In this document: positions 1 through 6,954 of the stretch, in pieces
How positions within the stretch are numbered: position 1 is the stretch's first letter
How the letters are laid out: each line of letters begins with the position of its first letter
Assembly (NCBI GenBank): GCA_959604655.1
Contig: CAUHCL010000100.1
Location: 1 to 7,780 of the forward strand
Reading direction: 5' to 3'
Origin: an uncultured Alistipes sp.
GTDB lineage: Bacteria; Bacteroidota; Bacteroidia; Bacteroidales; Rikenellaceae
Length of the DNA: 7,780 nucleotides
Notes under the pieces: generated by a model
Database searches by the model: none
What the model was told of the DNA's origin: nothing
What the model saw: the letters and a program-made list of their open reading frames with translations, nothing else
Made by a program: the position numbers and the translations under genes

Positions 1-1072
1 GGGCGTGCGCGTACCGCTCTTCATCGGCGGCGCCACCACCTCGGCGCTGCACACGGCGGCGAAGATAGCGCCGCTGTACGACGGACCCGTGTTCCACGTC
101 AAGGATGCCGCGCAGAATCCCGTTCTGGCCATGCGCCTGGCGGGCGCCGAGCGCGAGCGCGCCATAGCCTGCCTGCGCTTCGAGCAGGAGCAGCTGCGGC
201 AGCGCATGCAGCGCGAGGTGAACACGTCGCTCACCGCGGCCGAGGCGCTCGGACGCAGGCTCGCCGTCGACTGGTCGAAAGAACGCCTCGCCGTGCCCAC
301 GTTCGAGGGGCTGCGCATAATCGACGACGTGACGATCGCCGACGTGCGCCCCTACGTCAACTGGACCCACTTCTTCAATCTGTGGGGCGTGCGTCGCGGA
401 ACGCCCGAGGCCGACAAGATACGCGCCGAGGCCGAACGGCTGCTCGACGGGATGGAGCAGCGCCACGGCATACGCGCCGCCGTGGGCTTCTACCCCGCTT
501 TCGGCACCGACGGCAGCATCGTGGTCACCCACGCCGCGGGCTGCCCATGCTGCTGCGGCGTCACGAAACGCACCGTCATCGACACCCCGCGCCAGAGCCG
601 CCCCAATGCCGACGGCCGCTGTCTGGCGCTGGCCGACTTCGTGGCCCCCGAGGGCGCAGGCGACCACATCGGCGTCTTCGCCGTCACCTTGTCGCAGTCG
701 TTCGTCGAAGAGCTGGAGCGCCTGAAAGTCGAGGGACGGCAATACGAGTCGCTGCTCATGCAGAGCGTGGGCGACCGTCTGGCCGAGGCCGCGAGCGAAC
801 GCCTCCACGCCGAGGTGCGCCGCCGTCTGTGGGGCTACGCGCCCGACGAGGATCTGACCCCGAAGCAGATGTTCGGGGCCGCCTATCGGGGCATCCGCCC
901 CGCCGTGGGCTACCCCTCGCTGCCCGACCAGCGGGCCATATTCCGCCTCGCCGAGCTGATCGACTTCGCGGCCGTAGGCATCACCCTCACCGAGAACGGC
1001 GCCATGTACCCGCAGGCCTCCGTATGCGGACTCTACCTGGCGAGTCCGCATGCGGGCTACTTCATGGTCTGA
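1..1072 (+). CDS. metH: Methionine synthase, B12-dependent (MetH), C-terminal part; 5' end outside window
   Basis: Cobalamin-dependent methionine synthase transfers the methyl group of methyltetrahydrofolate to homocysteine in the cytoplasm. Only the last ~356 residues are visible; the frame is open at the left edge. Residue numbers count from the GTG at base 5, which is an internal Val. Residues 1 to ~50 end the B12-binding domain (GGATTS at 9-14, then KIAP.YDGP). From ~90 onward is the AdoMet-binding activation domain that rescues oxidised cob(II)alamin: NWTHFF at 119-124, LADFVAP, GDHIGVFAVT, WGYAPDE, and RPAVGYP at 298-304. The last matches the E. coli Arg1134/Tyr1139 AdoMet-binding segment. 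Three oddities: Asn119 aligns with E. coli Asp946; CPCCCG (180-185) is a cysteine cluster absent from E. coli MetH; and the protein stops at YFMV, lacking the ~35-residue E. coli tail. The identity is secure; the functional meaning of the oddities is unknown. It converges on the ABC operon with an 8-base gap. Confidence 0.95.
   Translation, partial: GVRVPLFIGGATTSALHTAAKIAPLYDGPVFHVKDAAQNPVLAMRLAGAERERAIACLRFEQEQLRQRMQREVNTSLTAAEALGRRLAVDWSKERLAVPTFEGLRIIDDVTIADVRPYVNWTHFFNLWGVRRGTPEADKIRAEAERLLDGMEQRHGIRAAVGFYPAFGTDGSIVVTHAAGCPCCCGVTKRTVIDTPRQSRPNADGRCLALADFVAPEGAGDHIGVFAVTLSQSFVEELERLKVEGRQYESLLMQSVGDRLAEAASERLHAEVRRRLWGYAPDEDLTPKQMFGAAYRGIRPAVGYPSLPDQRAIFRLAELIDFAAVGITLTENGAMYPQASVCGLYLASPHAGYFMV
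1019..1056. terminator. Strong hairpin in the metH 3' end, candidate bidirectional terminator
   Basis: Bases 1024-1033 and 1042-1051 form a perfect 10-bp inverted repeat (ATGCGGACTC / GAGTCCGCAT) around an 8-base loop. Pairing continues outward to 1019/1056 through three more Watson-Crick pairs and two G-U pairs in the + strand RNA, giving a 15-pair stem. It lies wholly inside the last codons of metH and ends 13 bases before the TGA. For the minus-strand operon it lies 25 bases beyond the stop codon. No clear T-tract follows on either strand, so it may stall polymerase or protect a 3' end rather than act as a classic intrinsic terminator. It is the only strong hairpin I found near the convergent junction. 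Confidence 0.45.
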
Positions 1073-1080
1073 CCTCGCCC

Positions 1081-3471
1081 CTACTCGCCGCCGAGCACGC
1101 GCGAGGGATTCTCGCCCGCCGCACGGCTGCTGCGCAGCGTGACGAGCCCCACGGTAATGAGGAAAACGGCGAGGAACGACACGGCGAATATCCACCACGA
1201 CAGCTCGATACGCGTGGCGAATCCCGCGAGCCACCGCTCTGCGATGTACCATGCCACGGGCCCTGCCACGACGAAACATACCGTGACGATGATCACGTAG
1301 CGGCGGTTGAGCATGTGCACTATGCCCGACGTCGAGGCGCCGAACACCTTGCGCACGGCTATCTCGCGGCGGCGGTGCTGCGTATCGAACAGAACCATCC
1401 CGAACACGCCCATGAGCGAAATGACCACCGCGAGCAGTGCGAAGAGCGAGATCACTACCATCTGCACCTTCGTCGAACCGTAAAGCCGCTGCACGCCTTG
1501 GTCGAGGAACTCGACCGACGGTTCGTCGGCATTGGGATCGAACTCCGCCACCGCCTTGCGCACGAAGTCGCACACGCGCGGAATGTCGGCGCCCGCGCGG
1601 GTGCGCAGATAGATAACGCGCAGCCATTCGGGGCGGCCGCATGTCATGCCTACGTAGACGTCTCGGTCGTTCTCGGCCACCGACAGCAGCTGTATGTCCT
1701 TGAACACGCCCACCACGGTGTTGCCCGCCATGTCGCCGCCCACCTCAACGCCCGTGTCGCGGTGGAAGTAGCGGCCGATCATCATGTCCGAGCGTTCGTA
1801 TGACGACGCGGTGAAGCCGTCGCCTTCGAGAATCGGTATGCCCATCACCTCGAAAAAGTCGGGAGCCACCGTCCATGCGTATATCTTGATCTGCCGATCC
1901 TTGTACGTGCGGCCCCACTGACTGGCCAACCCGGGGATGGACATGCCCGCCGCCGTGACGGCCTCGATATCGGGGTTGCCTGCGAGATGCGCGCGGAAAG
2001 CCTCGCTCTTCTTGGCGATGGTGCCCGATATGCGGAACGTGAGTATGTTCTCGCGGTCGAAACCCAGATCGTAATTTATCATGAAACGGTATTGCAGCCA
2101 GAACGAGAACGCCAGCACTATGAGGATCATGGATACGGCGAACTGCACGCCCACGAGCACGGTGCGCAGGCGCCGTCCCGCGGCCGAGCCCGCGAAACCG
2201 CCCTTGGCGGCCAGCGAGGCGTTGAACGAGGTGATGTACCACGCGGGATAGAGCGCCGCGGCCACAGCCATCGCCGACACCACCGCCAGTACCAGCCCCA
2301 CCGTCGGCAGGTTGTCGATCGGCGACAGCGAGCACTTCACGTATTCGGTCAGCGAAGTGTCCTGCACCACCACTATAAGGTACATAGCCAGCACCAGCGA
2401 GCACACCACCAGCCCCACGGCCTCGAACACGAAGTTCCACCTGAGCGAGGCGGTCGAGGCGCCGAACACCTTGCACACGTTCACGGCGCGCAGACGCACG
2501 GGAATGAGGGCGAAGAAGAAGTTGACGAAGTTGATGAACGCTATGACCACTATCAGCACGGCAATGCCGAGCAGCGTGGCCGTGGCCGACGCCGATCCCT
2601 GCTCCACGCCCGTCCACATGCTGTTGCGGATCGACGAATAGTACTGCTCGCGCAGCGACTGGAGTTTCAGCACCATGCGGTCTTCCTCTTCGTCCCCGCC
2701 GTCACCGTACTCCCTGCTCCTCTCGCGCGCGTAATCCATGTAGTTGTCCTCCCACAGCTGCGCGAACGCTGCGGGGTCGGCGCCCTCGCGCAGCTTCACG
2801 TAGATGCTGTAATTCCAGTTGTTGTTGTGAGTGTCGGCATACTCGTCCTTGGCGACCACGAAGATGGTCTTGCCCCTCAGCAGCGTATTTTCGGCGAAAT
2901 CCTCGAACACGCCCGCCACGGTCACGCGCACGTCGGGACGCGGATCCGACGACCAGTAATCGGAGTTGGGTATATATATGTCGTCGCCCACGCCCACACC
3001 CAGCAGCTCGGCCGTCGTGCGCGACACGATGGCCGACCCTGGTCGACCCACATCGTACAGATTGCCCGCCACGGTGCGGAACGACATGACGTCGACCATC
3101 GACGCCGACATTATGTACGTGTCCAAGTCGAACTTCTCGAAGTTGTAGTCGCTGCGTTTTATCCACAGCCTGTTGTAGATCGGGTAATGCTTCATCACGC
3201 CGCCCGCCTCCACGTCGGGCGAGGCGGCCATCGTCTGCTCCGACAAGGGGCGCGGGGCATTGTCCGAATAGCTGTCGGCCTCCCACAGCGGACGGAGCAT
3301 GTACACCCGTTCGTTGTCGGCTATCGGACGGTTGAACGACATCTCGTAGTGCACCTGCGCCATGATGATGTAGAACGCCGTGAAAGCCAGCGTAAGGCCC
3401 GCGATGTTGAGCACCGACGCCATTTTGTAACGCCTGAGCGTCATGACGAAATTCTTGAATGCGATCTTCAT
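1081..3471 (-). CDS. ABC transporter permease, FtsX/MacB type (third permease of the operon)
   Basis: A 796-residue inner-membrane permease of the MacB_PCD/FtsX family, the last gene of the operon. Layout: a short cytoplasmic start, TM1 (~17-40), and a large periplasmic domain (~41-297). The first FtsX block follows, with TMs at ~299-323, 348-369 and 390-411 and a cytoplasmic KVFGAS coupling-helix motif at 334-339. Then come TM ~436-459 with the family's YDLGF motif just after it, and a second periplasmic domain. The C-terminal FtsX block has TMs at ~671-695, 724-744 and 758-780, EIAVRKVFGAS at 703-713, and the usual ENP near the end. Such proteins move lipids, lipoproteins or peptides out of the inner membrane using an associated ATPase; the substrate here is unknown. 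The start is set at MKIAFKNF, directly before the membrane anchor, with an A-rich leader and no Shine-Dalgarno. Reading on upstream to 3696 would only add a basic, Cys/Arg/Pro-rich stretch from the spacer. The family is certain; the role is inferred. Confidence 0.93.
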   Translation of the reverse strand: MKIAFKNFVMTLRRYKMASVLNIAGLTLAFTAFYIIMAQVHYEMSFNRPIADNERVYMLRPLWEADSYSDNAPRPLSEQTMAASPDVEAGGVMKHYPIYNRLWIKRSDYNFEKFDLDTYIMSASMVDVMSFRTVAGNLYDVGRPGSAIVSRTTAELLGVGVGDDIYIPNSDYWSSDPRPDVRVTVAGVFEDFAENTLLRGKTIFVVAKDEYADTHNNNWNYSIYVKLREGADPAAFAQLWEDNYMDYARERSREYGDGGDEEEDRMVLKLQSLREQYYSSIRNSMWTGVEQGSASATATLLGIAVLIVVIAFINFVNFFFALIPVRLRAVNVCKVFGASTASLRWNFVFEAVGLVVCSLVLAMYLIVVVQDTSLTEYVKCSLSPIDNLPTVGLVLAVVSAMAVAAALYPAWYITSFNASLAAKGGFAGSAAGRRLRTVLVGVQFAVSMILIVLAFSFWLQYRFMINYDLGFDRENILTFRISGTIAKKSEAFRAHLAGNPDIEAVTAAGMSIPGLASQWGRTYKDRQIKIYAWTVAPDFFEVMGIPILEGDGFTASSYERSDMMIGRYFHRDTGVEVGGDMAGNTVVGVFKDIQLLSVAENDRDVYVGMTCGRPEWLRVIYLRTRAGADIPRVCDFVRKAVAEFDPNADEPSVEFLDQGVQRLYGSTKVQMVVISLFALLAVVISLMGVFGMVLFDTQHRRREIAVRKVFGASTSGIVHMLNRRYVIIVTVCFVVAGPVAWYIAERWLAGFATRIELSWWIFAVSFLAVFLITVGLVTLRSSRAAGENPSRVLGGE

Positions 3472-3730
3472 TTTATTCTGTTTATTATAAGCATTATCTG
3501 TTTTGGTCCTGCAACCGCGAGCCATGGCCTGCGGGGCGGGCGGACAGTCCCGTTTATTACTGCATCTGCCGTATTGCAATCTCGGCACCGCCGTGCGGTG
3601 TCGGCAGTTCGCCGCCCCCTTGCGGCGGACTGCAACTCGCCGCAAAGGCTCGTGCAATCCTGCCGCCGTCGGCGAACAGCGGGCCGCCGCGGACAATCCC
3701 GCCTCGGGACTGCACGCGCGGCCCCCTGCC
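3472..3730. other. Structured intercistronic spacer between permeases 2 and 3
   Basis: No credible gene lies in these 259 bases. Most of the spacer is G+C-rich and holds four short perfect inverted repeats: 3586-3600 (CACCGC cgt GCGGTG), 3620-3645 (TTGCGGCG / CGCCGCAA around 10 bases), 3664-3674 (CGCCG t CGGCG) and 3697-3709 (TCCCG cct CGGGA). A 22-23 base segment seems to occur twice in degenerate form (3531-3552 and 3679-3701; core GCGGACA[G/A]TCCCG). The ~45 bases next to the third permease turn A/T-rich, as is common before Bacteroidota start codons. No clear Bacteroidota promoter (TTTG...TAnnTTTG) is visible, so the genes are probably still co-transcribed. The hairpins could tune expression or protect mRNA ends. 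Confidence 0.6.
3620..3645. repeat. 8-bp perfect inverted repeat (stem-loop)
   Basis: TTGCGGCG at 3620-3627 pairs perfectly with CGCCGCAA at 3638-3645 around a 10-base loop. It lies mid-spacer between two permease genes. In the minus-strand transcript it is followed by a G-rich stretch rather than U residues, so it does not look like an intrinsic terminator. An attenuating or stabilising hairpin is more plausible. Confidence 0.5.
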
Positions 3731-6046
3731 CTACTCCGCCTTTATCATCTCTATCGGGTTCGAGGCGGCCGTGCGCCACGTGCGCACCACCGTCACGCCG
3801 TAGACCACGGCCAGTACCGCCGCGCCGCCCGCCGCGAAGAGCCACCACGGCAGTGTGCAGCGCATGGCTGACGATGCGGCGAGGTAAGCTCCGCCTCCGT
3901 AGAACGCGGCCGCAATGCCCGCCGCCACGGCAGGCAGGGCCATGCTGGTCATGCCTGCGCACACCATGCGCAGCACCTCGGACGACGAGGCTCCCGCCAC
4001 CTTGCGCAGGGCGATCTCCTTGCGGCGGCGCGCCATCTCGTTGTCAACGTATCCCACCAGACCCGACAGGACTATGATGAGCGTTATGACGCACACCGTC
4101 GTCATGATGTTGCGCATGCGGCGCTCGCCCGTGAACATCTTCTCCATATGGTTATCGAACGCGACTATCTCGTAGCGGAACTCGCCCTCGTACACAGAAT
4201 CTATGGCACGCTTCACATCGTCGAGCGTCGCGGGCGTGATCTCCGTAAGACGTATCGACAAGCAGAACGAAAGACGCCTTTCGGGATTCTTGTATACGGC
4301 CGACGGATGGCACACTATGGGCAGCGCACTGCTTCCGCCCATCAGGAAATCCTCCACCACGCCCACGACCTCGTAAGCGCCGCCGCTGTCGTAAACCGTC
4401 TTGCCCACGGCCGAATCCTCCCAGCCGCGCTTGAGCACGTAGGCCTGGTTCACTATCGCCTTGTCGGCGCCGTCGGTCGGGCGGAAATTGCGGCCCTCGG
4501 CCATGGTCATGCCCATGGCGGGGACATATCCCGCGCTCCAGCACTCCCAGCGGCACGAGAAGAGCAGATCGCCGCTCTCGTCCAGCGCCGTCTGACCCGG
4601 ATATCCCCACACGGGAAGCCCGTTCGACATGCCCACTCCCTCGACGCAGGGCAGCGCCGAGAGTTCGTTGCACACCGTATTGAGGTTCGGCATGGTGTCG
4701 ACCAGCGTCAGCGTCACCACCTTGTCATGCTCGTAGCCGTAATCGGCGTTGCGTATATAGTCCAGCTGACGGACGCAGATGCCTAGGAATATCACCACTC
4801 CCGCGGCGCATGCCGTCTGCACGAATAACAGCGAGCGCTTCCACCACACGCGGTTGTCGCCGCCGCGGCGGAACGCATATTGCAGATCGACGGCCGAGAA
4901 GAGCGCCGCAGGCACCACGCCGCAGAGCACGAACGCCGCGACACACACCGTCAGGGGGATCCATATGCGGCTCAAGGCGAACATGTCGGTCACGCCTATC
5001 CCCGTGATCTGTTCTATCTCGCCCTCGAAACACCATATGACGAATGCCGCGCACACCACGGCGCCCGCCGCCATTATCGAGGTCTCGTTCATGAGCATGG
5101 CGAACACGTCGGTGCGCTGCGCGCCGCTGCACCGCAGCATGGCTATGGTGCGGCTGCGCTCGGAGAGCGACGATATGGTGAGCAGCACATAATTGAGGCA
5201 TGCCACCAGCAGCGCCACCAGACCTATCACCGAGAAGATATACTGCATGCGCCGCAGCGTGTTGTCGGTGAAATGCGACTGCGTGAGCGGCACGAACATG
5301 TAGCTCTGGTTCCATTCGAGATTGCTCTCGTAGATGCCGTGACGCTTGTCGAAATCCTCCATCGCCGACTCCACCGAGGCTATGTCGGCCCCCTCGACCA
5401 GCTTTATGTACGTGGGGAAGGAGTCCTGCCCGCCCCATATCTCGTTCTCCTTGTCGTACCACAGCCAGCCCAGCATGTCGAAACCTCCGAGCGAGTTGTT
5501 GGCGGGCGGGGTGCGGAACACGCCCTCCACGGTGCGGGGGTCGTCCTTGCCGAACATGACCGTCTTGCCCAACGGATCGTCGTGGCCGAACATGCGCGCC
5601 GCCATCCGCTCCGATATCATCACCGACTTGCGTCCCTCGGCCGAGAGTATACGATGCGGATCGCCGCTCACCACGCCGTAGTCGAGCACGTCGAAGAAAT
5701 CCGACCCCACGTACCACATGTAGACGTCGTAAAGATTGTCGCCGACGGTCACCTGCTCGCGCGAGTCGATCATGTGCACGGCCGCCTCCACCTGCGGCAT
5801 GTCGGCCGCGAGGTTGGGCGCCAGCGGACGCACCATCTTGTCGCTCATGCCGAACTTGGGCGAGGTGACCCACACCTGCCACACGCGGTCGCGGTCGGGC
5901 AGGAAACGGTCGTAGGTGAGGTTGAATCCCACGTACGAGAAGATGAGAAGCGCCACCACGAGGCCCAGCGTGAGCGACACCAGACGCGTGAGCGAATTGC
6001 CGCGTCGCTTGAGCAGATAGCGCAGTGAATAGTCGAGATTTTTCAT
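3731..6046 (-). CDS. ABC transporter permease, FtsX/MacB type (second permease of the operon)
   Basis: A 771-residue inner-membrane permease, third in transcription order and directly downstream of the ATPase. The start is MKNLDYSLRYLLKRRGNS, a typical positively charged cytoplasmic start before TM1 (~19-43). A periplasmic MacB-like domain (~44-265) follows. The first FtsX block has TMs at ~270-293, 322-340 and 361-384, with a weak coupling motif (MLRCSGAQ, 303-310). Then come TM ~405-424, YGYEHDKV (the family's 'YDLGF' position) and a second periplasmic domain. The C-terminal FtsX block has TMs at ~647-667, 695-722 and 733-755, EIALRKVAGAS at 677-687, and ends in SNPIEMIKAE. It differs clearly from the 796-residue permease downstream, so the two are old paralogues rather than a recent duplication. 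It probably pairs with another permease of the operon over an ATPase dimer. No Shine-Dalgarno is seen. The substrate is unknown. Confidence 0.93.
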   Translation of the reverse strand: MKNLDYSLRYLLKRRGNSLTRLVSLTLGLVVALLIFSYVGFNLTYDRFLPDRDRVWQVWVTSPKFGMSDKMVRPLAPNLAADMPQVEAAVHMIDSREQVTVGDNLYDVYMWYVGSDFFDVLDYGVVSGDPHRILSAEGRKSVMISERMAARMFGHDDPLGKTVMFGKDDPRTVEGVFRTPPANNSLGGFDMLGWLWYDKENEIWGGQDSFPTYIKLVEGADIASVESAMEDFDKRHGIYESNLEWNQSYMFVPLTQSHFTDNTLRRMQYIFSVIGLVALLVACLNYVLLTISSLSERSRTIAMLRCSGAQRTDVFAMLMNETSIMAAGAVVCAAFVIWCFEGEIEQITGIGVTDMFALSRIWIPLTVCVAAFVLCGVVPAALFSAVDLQYAFRRGGDNRVWWKRSLLFVQTACAAGVVIFLGICVRQLDYIRNADYGYEHDKVVTLTLVDTMPNLNTVCNELSALPCVEGVGMSNGLPVWGYPGQTALDESGDLLFSCRWECWSAGYVPAMGMTMAEGRNFRPTDGADKAIVNQAYVLKRGWEDSAVGKTVYDSGGAYEVVGVVEDFLMGGSSALPIVCHPSAVYKNPERRLSFCLSIRLTEITPATLDDVKRAIDSVYEGEFRYEIVAFDNHMEKMFTGERRMRNIMTTVCVITLIIVLSGLVGYVDNEMARRRKEIALRKVAGASSSEVLRMVCAGMTSMALPAVAAGIAAAFYGGGAYLAASSAMRCTLPWWLFAAGGAAVLAVVYGVTVVRTWRTAASNPIEMIKAE

Positions 6047-6080
6047 AACATTCGGTTTTTCATGTTTAACTCAATTTGGC

Positions 6081-6111
6081 GGTACGGGGAGGCATCACCC
6101 CCGCCCGTACC
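6081..6111. repeat. Stem-loop with 8-bp perfect arms between ATPase and permease 2
   Basis: GGTACGGG (6081-6088) and CCCGTACC (6104-6111) are perfectly complementary. Inside, G-rich 6089-6092 can pair partly with C-rich 6099-6102. It sits 34 bases upstream of the second permease's start codon on the minus strand. No U-tract follows in the operon transcript (it continues GCCAAATTGAG), so read-through is expected. It could modulate expression of the two permeases relative to the ATPase. Confidence 0.5.
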
Positions 6112-6137
6112 CGAAAACGCCGCGGGTCGGTTTCTGT

Positions 6138-6152
6138 CATCGCGACGCGATG
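6138..6152. repeat. 15-base palindrome with odd centre, operator-like
   Basis: CATCGCG-A-CGCGATG is a perfect 7-bp palindrome around one central base, in the 128-base spacer between the ATPase stop and the second permease start. A single-base centre makes an RNA hairpin awkward, so a dimeric protein site is possible. A third small inverted repeat (GGCGG tagg CCGCC, 6155-6168) lies next to it, directly after the ATPase gene. No promoter could be recognised beside it. Function is not known. Confidence 0.4.
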
Positions 6153-6174
6153 CAGGCGGTAGGCCGCCCCCTGC

Positions 6175-6861
<687 letters not shown>

Positions 6862-6954
6862 AACTGTAAATTTTTTAAGTGTTGATAAATATTGTTTATT
6901 CCGATTTCAATTTTATTCATTTTCGGTTCAACAAAATCGAACCGCGATTGCATT
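6862..6954 (-). promoter_or_regulatory. A/T-rich leader of the ATPase gene, possible internal promoter
   Basis: Only 25 of these 93 bases are G or C, a sharp contrast with the G+C-rich genes around them. On the minus strand a TAAAATTG (6915-6908) resembles the Bacteroidota -7 element TAnnTTTG with one mismatch. A TTTG lies upstream (6935-6932), but the 16-base spacing is shorter than the usual ~19-21. An inverted repeat CGGTTC / GAACCG (6924-6929, 6939-6944, 9-base loop) overlaps it. A secondary promoter for the ATPase is possible but weakly supported; the A/T content may simply favour translation initiation. Confidence 0.25.

Noticed and set aside
5..7. GTG at base 5 as the real start of the + strand gene.
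   Set aside because: The protein begins in the middle of the MetH B12-binding domain (before the GGATTS motif), and the frame is open to the window edge. The true start lies far upstream.
382..1803. Long open frame on the + strand overlapping the metH end and the permease antisense.
   Set aside because: The translation is dominated by Arg, His, Ala and Pro, typical of an off-frame reading of G+C-rich genes, and it runs across two well-supported genes.
3472..3696. In-frame extension of the third permease up to a possible start at 3696.
   Set aside because: The added 75 residues are basic and rich in Cys, Arg and Pro, resemble nothing in the family, and would precede the natural short cytoplasmic start MKIAFKNF before TM1. 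They come from translating G+C-rich spacer DNA.
3586..3709. The short inverted repeats as a CRISPR array or an integron-type attachment site.
   Set aside because: The repeats are not identical to each other, are irregularly spaced and have no spacer architecture or associated genes.
1987..4077. Very long + strand open frame opposite two permeases.
   Set aside because: It is antisense to clear membrane-protein coding sequence, its composition is His/Arg-rich, and it has no recognisable domain. Long antisense frames are expected from the codon use here.
4880..6028. Long + strand open frame opposite the second permease.
   Set aside because: Same reason: a His/Arg/Val-rich mirror of a well-supported gene, with no motif of its own.
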